DNA from: Adineta vaga
Taxonomy: Eukaryota > Rotifera
Reading direction: 5' to 3'
DNA: 64,000 nucleotides
Assembly: GCA_021613535.1 (NCBI GenBank)
Contig: CP075496.1
Location: forward strand, 5,704,001-5,768,000
The notes under the pieces were generated by a model that worked only from the letters and a program-made list of their open reading frames with translations, ran no database searches and was not told the DNA's origin. Position numbers and translations under genes: made by a program. Positions 47,949 through 62,100 of the stretch are shown piece after piece; position 1 is the first letter of the stretch, and the number at the start of each line of letters is the position of its first letter.

Positions 47949-49189
47949 TTAAATGCAATCTTTGCATAAAATTAAATTTCCATCTTGATAGAAACTTTCT
48001 TCGGCAATACATTTCTAAAAGAACAAAAACAAATTGTTTGTCTCTTCAGCTAACGAATGTTGAGTCTCTCTTCTCTTCTCTTCTTACCTGGCATTTTGAA
48101 CATGTAAAACATTCTTTATGCCAATATTTATCCTCAAATTCAAGGTATTCCACATCAGCAACAATTGCTTTTTGACAACGGCTACATCGTTTAGCATGCT
48201 TATCTTCATAACAATTAACACAGCACGGTTGACCATCAACCATCGAAATTTTCGATTGAGCCGATATTGGTTGTTTGCATGTAACACCTAAAATAACAAA
48301 AGATTCTTATGTATCGAAGAACACTAATCAGAATCCGATCATGTAGAATTAATTCGTTTCTTTTTTATTTGATACATACACAAGAAACAAGCGGCATGAT
48401 ATGATGCACCAGCGAATGTGATACCAGCTGATGTTATCACTGAACCACATTTACCACAACGTTTACGTGGAAAACGTCCTTCATGACATGATGAACATAA
48501 ATATTCATTATTGAATGGATAGAATTGTGATGTTATTCCTTTTCGACAATCAGCACAAGCAAAACAATCCGGCTAGAAAAGAAAAATATCAAGATGAAAA
48601 CTTAGATTTATTTTCTCTCGTTTTGTTTATTTAGAAATCATATCATACATGATATTGTTTGCCATCAAATTCAGTAATACCTAAGAAAACAACAAAATAT
48701 GATATCAAATCAAAGATGTAGAAGATAAAAAAAGATAAGAATCTCTAACTTACGAGATCCAGCTGGAAATGAGTTATGACAACTTGTACATGCACTAAAT
48801 AAATAACATAAATCAGTGATTTTCTTTTTATTTCAAAATGTTTTCTTTTGCTTTTCTATGAAACTATTCTTTCTACTGTACTCGATAACATTTCCTAAAA
48901 ATATATTCTTTTATTAGGTTATAATTATTTCTTGACGAAGACGCATGGGGGAGTACGAAAGGCAATGCTATCTATATATATTAGCCTTTCGTATATTGTC
49001 TATCGTCATCGTTACCAAAAAAGTAATCAACAAATAGTATCCGTTTTGTTACAAGTTACAAAAATCGACTGTTTGTTCTAGACATCTTGTTATACAGACA
49101 TTATACGTGATTATTTAGTTTTATGGACAAATTATTCAATATAGAAGAAAATAAAAGAAAATTCTTTTCATCATTTAAACTTACCTCAT
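47949..49189 (-). CDS. Three-LIM-domain protein (FHL-like)
   Basis: Six coding exons on the minus strand (49189-49185, 48794-48754, 48680-48649, 48572-48380, 48287-48088, 48014-47949) join exactly to 178 residues. There are three consecutive LIM zinc-finger domains: CTSCHNSF...CFACADC...CSSC; CGKCGSVI...CFLCVTC...CVNC; CSRCQKAI...HKECFTCSKC...CKDC. Nothing but LIM domains is present, as in FHL or other LIM-only adaptors, which bridge proteins at actin structures or act as transcriptional cofactors. The first coding exon contributes only ATG AG. A better N-terminus may come from an alternative first exon at 51212-51297, which splices in the same phase and gives 205 residues. The first intron (48795-49184) carries an inverted repeat. 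Confidence 0.85.
48954..48993. repeat. Perfect 10-bp inverted repeat in the LIM gene intron
   Basis: TACGAAAGGC (48954-48963) and its exact reverse complement GCCTTTCGTA (48984-48993) flank a 20-nt AT-rich spacer. It could form a hairpin; its function is unknown and chance is possible. Confidence 0.5.
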
Positions 49190-52110
49190 GATTTTGTATT
49201 TTTATGAATTTATCGAATAGAATAAAGATTCGATCTACAAAGTCAAATATCGAATTATTCAACGATTCGAAATCTTTTCAAGAGAAATATTAAATAAGTA
49301 GGAAATAGTTTGCGTTCTAACTGGGACAACTTCTTCGACTTAACTGAAAGTACAATAAGATAAATAGAAGGAGAAGAAGCAAAATAAGAGAAGGATAAAC
49401 GACCGGTTGATATGTATAACAAAACAATCTTATACAGATATCAACGATAGTTTGCTTAGCTTATTCTTTTAGTCAAAGACAACTCTACTGAATAAATGGT
49501 GCAGTTAACCATCCTTCTCATCTTTGTATATTCTAGCTATAACACACTCTGATTCGCATTTGTACAAGATAATATTCTCTCTCTCTTTCTCGTTTTCAGC
49601 TTTCAGCAAAGAGTGCAAATGCGTATATGATGCATAAGCATTTCTTCCTGTTTTGTTTTTATTTATGCTGTATTCTGGTATTTTCTTTCTTCTTTAAGTA
49701 ACGCAGAGAGAAAGAGAGAAAAGGCTTCTATCTCCTCCTTCTCATTGTCTTATGCTTACACTCAAATACACTGCTTAGCTAAAATAATGTTGTATTGTAT
49801 ATACAGAAGAACCTGCATTTTTTGGTGACAGACGTAACCAAAATACACAATGTGTTCTGTTTCTTTTTCGTACAATTTTGTCCTATGCTATCTTTCTCTT
49901 ATTTATGCCCTCCTAATGACATTTCTTTCTACGACAACACTAATTACCTCTATTTCAATTATATATGTATATTTATACATATATATATATATCTATTTTT
50001 TCTACTGATATACTGGTTGTATCTATCAAAAATAAAATACACCAAATCTTTTTTTTCTTCATTTCGAATATATTTGACACTCAGACTTAAGGAAAACAAG
50101 AAATGTCCTTGATTCTCTTTCTTTTCGATTATTTATCAATCTTATTTGATCAGTACTTGAGTAAACTAGAACAAAAAAACAACACTCACTAATCGATTTA
50201 GTTATTTATACTGGAAAAAAATTGAGAAGCATCATGCTGTAAAAAGGTTATTTGCTCTTTATTAATATCCAATGAAGAGATCAGTTAACTACAGGATACA
50301 AAAGATTTGCTGTTTTTACTACACTATAGTAGATTAAATAACCAGAACATAATTTGCGATTCATCTACTCTCAAAACAACTACAAAAAAAAAATAAACGA
50401 TGATTACATTGACCTTCAGTGTACCTATCCAAAGATATGCATTATAGATTTTATTTATTCGAACATCTCAATTAGAGTTTATTTAAAGTATTTCTTTCGA
50501 ATGTAGCAATTACATTCATATAATCGGAAGTTGATTTGTATGAAATATCGAAAGCAATTATGACAGAACTAATAATGTTCTACTTCTTATTACTGAAAAA
50601 CAATATTTAGTCACTCAAATGTTTCAATTCTCTTCTTCTTTACCAAAACATCTGTTAATGAAAAGTGTTAACAGCAACTAGAGATTTGTTTACATCAATG
50701 TACTACATCAATTGATGAACAAAATGAGATACAATATTACATCGAAAGAATGCTACAAACGTCAAGGTCAAATCACATTCTTTTATTAATAATCAAATGT
50801 TACATAAAACAAAAATGCAAATTTTTTCAGATATTTAAAAATTCAATATAAAATTCATATGAGATGAATAATTGATCGTCGTCGTCGTCGTCTCTCTCTC
50901 TCTCTCTCTTCTACATCGAACAACTATTTTATTATTTATAAGAAATATAAAATTGAACAAGTTACTAAGACTTTGATAGTAAACTGATAACAGTGATGAT
51001 ATGTTTGGTGTAGATAACAGTAGAGAGTCTAACATGATGACAGATCAAATAATTGGTTAGATAGAAGTTTTCTTTTCAAGTAAAAAAAAAGGTTTGATGT
51101 GATGTCTGGGTAAAGCATTCCTATAATCTCAACTATTGTTTCATTCAATTCGTTATTGAGAAATATGAGAGTAATGTCTCTCTTTTTTTAAATAATATTT
51201 GATAAACTTACGGGATATTTTGTCGTGAGTTCATTCGTAAACATCTAAATACATTTCGTAATGAACTACAAGATCGTTGATCAGATGTCGAGGACATGTT
51301 GAGTTTGTAAATTATTTTGAGAATCATTAATGTTAAGTCTCGTCATAAGCAGTCGGGAGTAAAGTAAACTAAATCCCATCGTTATTGCCACCGTACTGTC
51401 ATATGTCTCACATTCTTAACGTGTATATATATATATATATATATTTATACGTCTAAGCGAAGCTGTTATGAAGGTTGGTATAGAGAAGAAAAAAAATATA
51501 GGCATTAGTCAACCTGGTAACGCCGTATTTAGATAAAGCAAAAGGGATTTAACGGCACATCAACTGTGTGCCAAAACAAAATCGACGATGATGATTTATG
51601 TAGTTAGTTATCTATAAATATATATTATATTCGAGACGATTAACAATAATACTGATGACCATAAATTTCATCTTAATTGCTAATTTTATTGGTAATAATC
51701 AATCAAATCTCATTAATATAGATTGCTTTGAAAGAGTTACAGATGATTAGGATGATTATCAATTCTATTCCATCGATAGATGACGTAGCTTGATAGTGGT
51801 CATTGATCTCTATCTGCAGGAAGAGAAAGAAAGAAAGAAATTTGATTAAAAAAATCCACCAATGAAAAGCTAATGTCAATTGCCCGACATGTGTGTTTAT
51901 TTGTCTGTTCGTTCAATCGTATGTCCGTTCCGTCGTAGCGTTAGCGTTACGTGTAGCCTCGAGTTTATTTAGATATTTCTTTGTTTTATATCTTAATACT
52001 CAGTTTTCTTCTCTTTTATAGAATGAGCCTAGCTGTAAATAAAACATGTCACATGCGAATGGATTTTACATAATAGCATAACCTTTATTCCATACAACGA
52101 CTGCAACACA
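49190..52110. other. Intergenic region, about 2.9 kb, with microsatellites
   Basis: No convincing gene other than the candidate LIM first exon at 51212-51297. Simple repeats: (GTC)n then (TC)n at about 50878-50910, (TA)n at 51424-51444. It should include the promoters of the divergent LIM and receptor phosphatase genes. Confidence 0.5.
51212..51297 (-). CDS. Candidate alternative first coding exon of the LIM gene
   Basis: On the minus strand an ATG at 51297 opens 28 codons (MSSTSDQRSCSSLRNVFRCL...) ending in a consensus donor (GTAAGT at 51211-51206). It ends in phase 2, the phase needed by the LIM exon 2 acceptor at 48794, so splicing over about 2.4 kb would yield an in-frame 205-residue LIM protein. 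It could instead belong to an unrecognised gene or be chance. Confidence 0.42.
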
Positions 52111-55100
52111 ATGATATTTAACGATCAGATTTTTGTTTATTTTTTTCTTATCTTTCAATTCGTCTTCATTTTCCTTATCAATTCAACAACAATCCATGAA
52201 CTCAACGAAGCTGTCTTCCTTGAACCACGTACTCATTCAGCATTGATACGATGTCCATTAGATTTTACACATAGTTCAGATATTCAATGGTATGACGTCG
52301 CCAATCGTCGTTATGAATCAGACCGTGGACGATATTATCGTATCAATGGTACTCAACCATTTGACCGAGAATTTATCTGCTCAACTATATCTCAAACAGG
52401 AGCTGGAAGTAATGAAAAATATCGCATTAAAATTCGTACATACGGTAAGATATGGAAAAAGAAGAAGAATAGAATGGTTAGAAGTTGACACTTTTAATTA
52501 GCATCAAAGAAAATTTTTGAATATTAGTTGAACGTCAGTATTTTGTATAAAAATGAGATAATCATCTGTCATCATGATAAAGATTGAAGATAATGATAAT
52601 ATATCAAATAATTATGCATAGTATTTGTGGTTTTTTTCGTAAATCAAATTCTCATTTCCTTACCAATTTATTTAGATCATCCTTTAAATGTTCGTCATGT
52701 TTCTTTTCGAAATATAACTAATACAAGTTTAACTGTTGATTGGGAAGATGATAATTACAATCGAAATGCTAATATTACCTATTATGAATTAGTTTTAAAG
52801 TAAGAAAATTTCGAATAATTGAATTATATTGAATTGCATACATTTGTTTGTTTTCCATTAGATTTAATAATACAATACAATATCGAACACTAGTCAATGG
52901 AACATTATCAACATATACATTTCCATCCTTACATCCAAATACACTCTATTCAATTGATATATCAGCCGTTGATATTTGGAAACGTTATAGTGGTAGTGTA
53001 ACTATAAATACGACAACACTTTCATCAAATAGCAATGAATTTAAAAAATCTTATCAGTTAATTGATCGACATTTAATTGAACAATCAGTTACATGTTATC
53101 GTCTTGATAATCAAATATTATTAGTCGAATTTAATCGTAGTCAATTTTTATCAGCAAATTATATATATAATATAACAATTTACGATTATCAGGATCATGT
53201 TGCTTTTACTGATAATCATTATGATACACAAAAGCAACAATTTACATCAAGTGAAACATTAAATGCATTTATTTATCGTTTAAAACGAAAAAGTTTAACA
53301 TTTAAAATCAAATTTATCTTTTCAACAAATCAATTTGAATATATTGAAACAATTGTCAAATATTGTGACGATTTCTATCCTATCTATGCACCATTAACTT
53401 GTTCAATTAAATCATCAGGACCAACTAATTATCATCTAATGATACATATGCAATTGTACAATACCGATAAACAAATTTATTCATTAAAACCAAATAATGT
53501 TTTTTATCGTACAAGTCGAACACATTTTATTAAGAAAAATATTTATGATATTCATAAAGTGAGTTTTTCAAAACTTCACGATCCGAATTCAAATAGATAC
53601 TGTATTGTACTTGATCAAATGAGAATATAGGAAAGAAATGAACACTAAACTATAAAGTACCTAACTTGCTTTTCTTTCTGATCAAAACATATGTTCGAGA
53701 TTTCTTAACATAAAAATATGGTTAGAATCTCTGAAGCTAGTTTATTGCAAGAAAACATTTGATAATTATCCTTCTTACCCCCAAATACAAGACTTAAACA
53801 AAAATAAATCATTAGCATTCTATACGCATTCTAATTCGGGTAGTACACAGACCGTATTTTCTTTTTATGACTTGTGCTTGTAACTATATGAAAACATACT
53901 GAATAAAGACATCTGTCAACGTAGATGTACCCGACCACGAACGATAGAGAACAATCTTTTATGATTGACTCGAGACAATGATTTCCGTGCCAGACTTATT
54001 CCCATGACGATAGATTCATTCCAATAGGTTAATAGTAATCACATCGAATGCGTGTGATTGATGTTTTATAAGAAAGAAAAAAAAAAAGAAATGATTTTTT
54101 TTATCATTCGTCATGAAATGATTGTTTTATATTAAGAGTGTCTTCTTCTTCTAATATGAAAATTTATTTTTATAGTATGTTAGTGCAAATGTAATTGATG
54201 TGAAAGATAATTATTCAGTTATTGTTGAAAATGATCTTATCGATAGTAATTCGAATGAAAAAGTCAATGTGTCAATACTCTGTCCAATTACTCGAATAGG
54301 TTTGATGATAATTTCTTTGATGCTTTGTTTTTTTATTATTATTTTTCTTTTGATTTATTTCTTCCAGCAGCTGTTCCACGAGCAAGTGTTAAACGAGAAA
54401 ATCGAATACTCGGCGGAGTCATTGCTGGCCTTGTTTTATCCATTATTAGTCTAACAGCTCTTGCATTTTTTATCGCCTATCGAAAGTAAGATTTTCCTCA
54501 AAAATGAAACGAATGTGTGATGAAGACGTTTTGTTCTATTAATAAATAAATAGAGGACTCATGCCGGATTGTCGTCGAATGATTCTTCATTATGTCTATC
54601 TAATTCGTAAAAAACATCATCCACGATCAAATCTTGTACAAATAAATGGTTCGATCGATGGCAATGGTAGTAATGGAACTAGTGTTGATTATTTCGAAGG
54701 GAACCATAGTAAATTGAAAACATAGATTTTCATTCGATTGTACAAAGAAAATGTTTACCTTTTTCTTTCAGAAGAATTTGATTCAACATCAATACCAATT
54801 AATCAATTTTCTGGTTATGTTGCCCGTATGCATAAAGATGGCGATTTTGGTTTTGTTCGTTTATTTGAAGTTTGTATCAACTGAACAAATCAGATTGAAT
54901 TAGAAATTCATTTATTATTTAGGATATTTGTGAAGTATCAAAAAGTTATACATTTCCAGCTGATGTCTCTCAACTCGAGTATAATAAATCAAAAAATCGT
55001 TATACAAATATACTAACATGTAAGTTCTATCGAAAGGAAACTAATCTAATGATAGAATTACTTTTCTGTGCTTATTTAGATGATCATTCTCGTGTCAAAT

Positions 55101-57495
55101 TATCAAGTGAAGATCGAGAAGGACGAGGAAATTATATCAATGCGAATTATGTCGATGTAAATAGAAAGAAAATAGTATTTAAAGATTGAATATTTTTAAA
55201 TTTAGGGTCATCAAAAAGCAAATGCCTATATTGCTACACAAGGACCAATGCCAAATACAATAAATGATTTTTGGTAATTGATAGAATCTTTTTCTTTTTT
55301 TTGCTAAAACAATATATGATTTTGTATTTTTTTAGGAGAATGATCTGGGAAAAAGATGTTAGTGTATTAGTTATGATTACGAATATTAAAGAACGTGGAA
55401 GAGTAAGTGTGATTTTATTTGATTGAGGTTCCGTTTCTAGAAATAATTTCTATGTAGGTTAAATGTGATTTATATTGGCCACAAGAAGGTACTGAAACGT
55501 ATGGTACTATACAAGTGACATTAGTCAGTACAATTCCATTTGCTTATTATGTTAAACGAATATTTTCAATTCGATGTAAAGCTAATCGAAAGGTATAGAA
55601 TCATTTTGTCGGTTTTCTTGACACGTTTTGAGTTAGTTCAAAAACAAAACTTTCTCAAAGATAGATAAGATTAAAACATACGATAAATGATTTATTTATG
55701 TATTTAGCGTATCACATATGAACGGCTTGTTCATCAATTTCATTATACTGATTGGCCAGATCATGGTGTTCCACTATTTACTTTACCTGTTCTTTCTTTT
55801 ATTCGTCGTTCATCTGCATGTAACCCTGAATCAGGTGGACCGATTGTTGTTCATTGTTCGGCAGGTGTTGGTCGTACAGGAACATACATTGTTGTTGATA
55901 CCATGTTAAAAAAGATACGTGAACAACAATCATTAAATATTCCATCATTTCTAAAACATATTCGACAACAACGAAATTTTCTTGTACAAACAGAAGAACA
56001 ATTTATCTTTATCTATGATGTTTTACTTGAAGCTATTCAATTATTAAATATTGGTTATAATGATTTAGAATTGAATGAACAAAACTTTGATTATATTATT
56101 CAAATGTTAGATTATTTTGACAAAGATTCGAATTTAACACGTTTAGATAAACAATTTCAATTGATACTATCACAAACGAAAACCAATGATTATCAACAAA
56201 CAGTTGGACAAATGGAAGAAAACTTAAATAAAAATCGAACACAAGCGATTTTACCATTCAATCCTTGTCGAGTTTTACTTTCAACTGAAAGAAAACAAAC
56301 AGGTGGAGAATACATCAATGCATCATATATGCATGTAAGTGTTTTTTGGACTCTGTGTGTGTGTTTTATTCAAAGTATTTATAATAAATATTTGTAGGGT
56401 TGTCATCGAGTCGATGAATTTATCGTTACTCAACATCCAATGATGAATACAATCACTGATTTTTGGCAAATGATTTGGAATACAAACACAAGTATCATTG
56501 TTTCATTATATGCCGATGAAAAATCTCAAGTAGATATTTTTGATAATAATAAAAACTGAGTTAAACATTTGTCTTCGTTTATTTTAGCCGGATGTACCTG
56601 ATTTTTGGCCATTGCCAAGTCAAGTAATGGATTGCGGAAGTTTTAGTGTTTGTCTGATTGATGAACGATTTGAATGTGAATATATCTATCGAGATTTTCT
56701 TCTTCAATCAACAGAAGTAAGATTTAAATATTCGTAGATATGTTTCTATAGCTTGATGTTCTATTTTAAGGAGGACTATGAATTACGAGTAAAAATTGTT
56801 TCAAGTACATATTGGCCAGATGCATGTTCACCTCTGAAAGCATCATTCAATCTAATTAATACGATAAGAAAACTTCGTATGAATATTAAATCGAATAGTC
56901 CAATTGTTGTACATGATCTTTTTGGTGGTCATCGAGCTGGTTAGTTATCTTATTCTTTTCTTTACATGTAATGTTTGATTTATTTAGCTACTTTTTGTGC
57001 TTTATACACAATAACTGAACAAATGGAAGTGGAGGGAATATTAAATATCTATGAATTAGCTAAACTTTATCATATTAAACGCCCAGGCATTTGGCGACAT
57101 AATGTAAGTAGAAAAATTTGATTATAAATCATGCAATTTTGAATGAGTTATTTGTCTTTCAGGGTGATTTATTCTTTTTATATCGTTGTGCTGAAATACT
57201 TTTTCGTGAATTGAAATTACCTAATACATATAGTCAAAATCAAACATCAAGTTATCATCGTCGATATTTACCGCATCAATATATTCCATCTCAACCGTTA
57301 GATGAACCTGTGCCAATTTCATCCTATGCTTCAACATCTACTCAACCAACATCTACATCTTCAACTTCATCCGCGTTTGCAAATGTTGCTCAGACTGTTA
57401 TGGATTCATTTTCAAAACGTCGTCAAAAATCTCGTAGTTATCGTTCTCAAACGTTAAAAAAAATTCTCTTTCTCAATAACGAATCGCCACTTTAA
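52111..57495 (+). CDS. Receptor-type protein tyrosine phosphatase, two phosphatase domains (R5/PTP99A-like)
   Basis: Eighteen exons (first 52111-52444; 52676-52799; 52862-53558; last 57163-57495) give exactly 1199 residues. Signal peptide ([14 protein letters not shown]), a divergent Ig-like segment (IRC...W...FIC), a fibronectin type III domain ([17 protein letters not shown]...[14 protein letters not shown]), a less clear extracellular segment, a transmembrane helix ([20 protein letters not shown]), then two PTP domains. D1 is intact: [17 protein letters not shown] and [12 protein letters not shown] (loop at about 55849-55884). D2 has [11 protein letters not shown], so Asp replaces the catalytic Cys (56915-56917), as in the PTPRG/PTPRZ/PTP99A group. 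D1 would dephosphorylate phosphotyrosine; D2 is regulatory. There is no carbonic-anhydrase domain, which distinguishes it from vertebrate PTPRG/Z. Intron 53559-54175 is long. The Ser/Thr-rich C-terminus is unassigned. Confidence 0.9.
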
Positions 57496-59193
57496 TGGTT
57501 GCTAAAACATCTGTTAGGAAATATTGTTTGACTTTTTTTTCTTGTATATAATTGTTTTCTCGTGTAATTAGCATAGTCGTTTGATCTTTTTTTTCTTTTT
57601 TAAACAGTGTGTGCATTCGTCATCGTTGTTGTTGTTGTTTTTAGTGTTACGCTATTATAATTTTATTGTTCGATCGGTCGTTCGTTTCTCTTATATTGTG
57701 TCAGATATATTTACATACTATTGCTAGAGGGTCATGTTGTAATATGTTCAATTTGATTTTGTTTTTGACGTTGTATGTGAGTAATAATAGAAAACCTTAT
57801 TATAAAACTGTTCATTTTAATGAAGACATAACTCAACGAAATTCGGACCAATATCATATAGAAAGAAGAAAGACATTCGAAATCAGTCACATTAACATTT
57901 GATATCGATATTCTTTAAGAAGAAAAAAAAATGAAGAATAACAATCAGAAATATATGTATGAAGAAAGATTTGAAACTCACATCACACTTTTAAACGCAT
58001 CTTTAATGACACTTGAAAGTGCTCATCATTTGAAGCGTTTGTGCATTTCTTTGTTTGTTATAATCAATCGGAGACATTGTCTACTATTGAGGTTAAAAGA
58101 AAACAAATGAAACAATTTTGATTGGAAGATTTATACAGTTATCGATGATGACAGCTCTTCAACATGTTCTGACAGTTATGTGTAAAACGAATGTTTGTCT
58201 TATAAAAGGACGAATTTACAAGACGAGATCATTTTTTTTTGAACAAATTAAATAGAAACTTAAAGAGAATTATAGAGGGAATAATTAATACTGAAACACA
58301 CGGTTCATTCTATTGTCAAAATGTGCATTCAATCTAAAGTGATTTGAAAAGTAAGTGAACCAAATTTATCTCTTTTATTCGGTCGTTTTGTATAAATATA
58401 AAAATAATAGAATAAGAGTTCGATCAATATACTCTAAAATCATTATAAAATATAAATGATCAAGACAAACTGAGTGAAAACTCATGAAGCCGATGAGAAG
58501 GTTTTGATTGAATAGAATACTCGAGATACTTATATTTTGTCATAAAAAAAAGTTATAATCGACGAGAATAGGAGTCAAAAACCTTGAGTATAGTGACGAG
58601 AACATGATACGCTGCTCATTAAAACACGTCCTTATTTACTCTCAAAAATTGAAACCAACATTTCATTTCTTGATAATTATCTTCTAATAAAAAACTGAAA
58701 TCAAATGTGATCTTCATTCATTCATTCATAAAACACATCTATGAGAAATTCTTCATCTTCATTATAACAGTGCGACATCTATAAGCATATGAATGAAATA
58801 GATAATTATCATTTGTATCAAATAAAAATATTTTTTCGTCCATGAATAATCCTTAATAATAATCAAATTTTTCTTTTCATATCACTTTTTATCCATCAAA
58901 TATCATTGCAAAAATGTCCACCTGTACTGTCTAGATATATTTTTTTTCTTTCTAAAAACACATGCACACATGCTTCACCTTTCTCTCTAGAGTAATTCGT
59001 CTGCTTATATTCCGTCCGCAATCAATCATATAAATTTACACTCGTTTCGTTTTTATTATCAATAATTACTATCAAAAAAATACATTTTTCATCACTTATT
59101 CAACGTTAATTCTTAACGTCAGGTAAATTAATGACGTTTTTGTTTTATTTTCCTTTTCTTTTATTCGTTAATTTTTAGTTTAAAAAAAAATAA
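57496..59193. other. Intergenic region
   Basis: About 1.7 kb. The left part is T-rich with a (GTT)n run at about 57625-57640 and probably contains the phosphatase 3'UTR. An acceptor-like ATTTTTAG at 59171-59178 suggests an untranslated exon of the Bicaudal-D gene starts there. No protein-coding exon recognised. Confidence 0.5.
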
Positions 59194-62100
59194 ATGACTT
59201 CTACTGAAGACGAAGATCCCTATGCTCAAATTGCTCGATTACATTCAGCAAATTTACAAGCTGCTGAATATGGTTTAGCATTAATTGATGAAAAAAAACT
59301 TTTAGAATTGAAACATAATGACTTAGAAAATCAACATGAATTACTTAAATTAGAATATGAACAATTAAAGAGTCAATTGAAAACATTTCAAGCTCATAAA
59401 CGTGAAGAAACATTAAAAGGTGAAACGAATGAAGAAACACTTTTACATGAAAAACAAACACGTGAAGAATATCTTATGAAAGAAATTACACGTTATGAAC
59501 ATGATTTACGTGTATTAAAACATGATAATGAACGTTTACAATTGGATAATGAAAAAATGTCATCAACTTTTCAAGAATTAACTGATCGAATTCATGAATT
59601 AGATGAGTTAAAAGTTAAATTAAAATATGAATTAAAAGAAACGAAAGCACAAGAACAAAGATTGATTGATGCAAATACTGAATTGGAAGATGACAATGTT
59701 GCATTACAACAGCAAGTACAAAAATTAAGAGAAAATCTTATTGATTTCGATGGATTAAAACATGAAAATAAACAGTTACAAGAAAATGTAAGTTGAATTT
59801 GAGAAAACAAAACTGTATCGACATGAATGATCATTAATCTTGTTAACAACTAATCATTTCACACATCTTTGATAACAGTAAGATAAAGATAATACAGAGA
59901 ATCTCTTCATAGAAGATATAGAATGACGAGTGACATTTAAAACTTGTTTATTCAACATGATCAAAGAGAAATGAGAATCAATAAATCGAAGATTTGATCA
60001 GATTCAACAATATGAGTAATATATTAATTCAGAATAAACGATCTCAAGGTAATATACTGATAAGAAGACATTCCAGAGAAAGAAATATCATTTATGAGCT
60101 GTAGTCATGAGTCTTTAATGTATATACTTTGTTGAAATGTGTCATCATTGATGTCTGTCTCTTGAGAGTAGATAGGAATAATTCACATAGGAAACATTTA
60201 TTACGATGAACAAAAGAGAATAGTAGTAACCATTCATAGAATTAGGATTCAATCTTTTTCTGATTATTTGCTATAGATAAGGTTTATAGTAGTGAATTTC
60301 GATTGAGATTTATTTTCCACATAATCTTTGTACAATTGTCCATTAATCTTGACACACAGGCAGGATATTCCTTCTTCCTTCCATTCACCGGATATACAGG
60401 AAAGACGAGATTTCCTTTAATAAGTTCATGTTTGTCTACTTGAAATTAAATGATATTTAACACCTGCGCTTTACATTTCTCTTCCGGATGTTTATCTTTT
60501 TCTATTCTTCTGTCTAGAATTATAACTAAAATTCATAGAAAACTAAAGTCTATCGAATCTATTCTTTTCATAATTTTCATGATTTTGTCTTATTTAGATT
60601 GATGATGTCCATCGTATGATGAAAGAACTTGAATCTCTTAAAGCAATTGCTGAATCTCAATTGATCGAATTACATAATAGTCTTCGTGATGAACGAGAAC
60701 AAAAACATATCTATAAACAACAACTCGATCATCGAATTCAACAAGTATTCAATCTCATTTTACAAAAAATACTTTTCATCATTTGAATTTCGTTTCTTTT
60801 CTAGGAATCTCGTCGAAATTTAGATTCATTACGTATGACATTAAATGGTCTTGGTGGAACTCATACAGATGATGATTATTTAATTGAGGGTGATGATGAT
60901 GAAATTGAAGATGATGATACTAGTCGTGTTCCATCATCAACTGAATACAGTGATATGCTCGAGAATGATCAACAAGAACAACAACCTGTGGGCAATTTGT
61001 TTAGTGAAATTCATGGTAATGAAATACGTAAACTTGAACTTGAATGTGTTCAATTATCTCAAATTAAATCTTCACTCGATAATCAATTATTAATCATTAA
61101 TGAAAAAACGAAAATTCTCTCGCATAAAACTCAACATTTAATGGAAATTATTTCTCCAAATAAATCTCAAACATCAGAATCAAATTCCGATGATACAAAT
61201 GATTTATTAACAATAACATTAGATTCCATTGAACAACTTGATGTAATTATTAATAAAAATCTTCATCTTTTTAATGGTGATCAAGATTTATTGAAAAAGA
61301 AATCTGACGATCAAGAAAATCAAATCATTAAATTAAAACAAGATACAAATGTTTTAATGAAACAATGTAATGATTCTCAAACATTATTCAATAAAAATAA
61401 CGATTATCTAGTAAGCATCAAAACAACAATGGAATTGTTTTATCATTGATATGTTGACTTCTTTTCTTTTCTTTTCTAGTTAAATTTAAGTGAAGAATTA
61501 GAAACACTTTACAAATATTTCTTTACTTCACTTGGTTTATCTGCGCCAGCAAATGATTTCGAAGGAAGAAAACAACAATTATTAAATTCAAATAATAAAA
61601 TTATTGATCCATCAATTAATCAACAACTTCTAGAAATACTTCAAGAACAAGTTAAACAATTTCGACAATCATTCGATCATGTTTTACAACAGATGAAACA
61701 AAAACCAAAAGAACATTCCTCTACTAATGAAACAACATCTTCAACTAATGAACTACCTAATGATACTAAAGAATTACAAGATCAAGTAAGAAAAACGACT
61801 ATTGCCGTTCTAGTAATATCTATTCGATGATTTATTTAGATAATCAAATTACGATCATTATTAACAACTAAACGTGAACAAATTGGTACATTACGTACAG
61901 TTCTCAAAGCAAATAAACAAACAGCTGAAGTTGCATTAGCTAATTTGAAATCGAAATATGAAAATGAAAAATTAATTGTCACAGAAACAATGTCGAAATT
62001 ACGTAATGAATTAAAATCTTTGAAAGAAGATGCAGCAACATTTGCATCATTACGTGCAATGTTTGCAGCACGTTGTGATGAATATGTTACACAATTAGAT

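Noticed and set aside
48954-48993. Inverted repeat as a transposon terminus
   Set aside because: Only 10-bp arms, no target-site duplication and no transposase nearby; kept only as a possible hairpin.
49795-50112. 105-codon frame upstream of the LIM gene
   Set aside because: Hydrophobic, Tyr/Phe-rich translation of T-rich DNA with a TA repeat; no domain.
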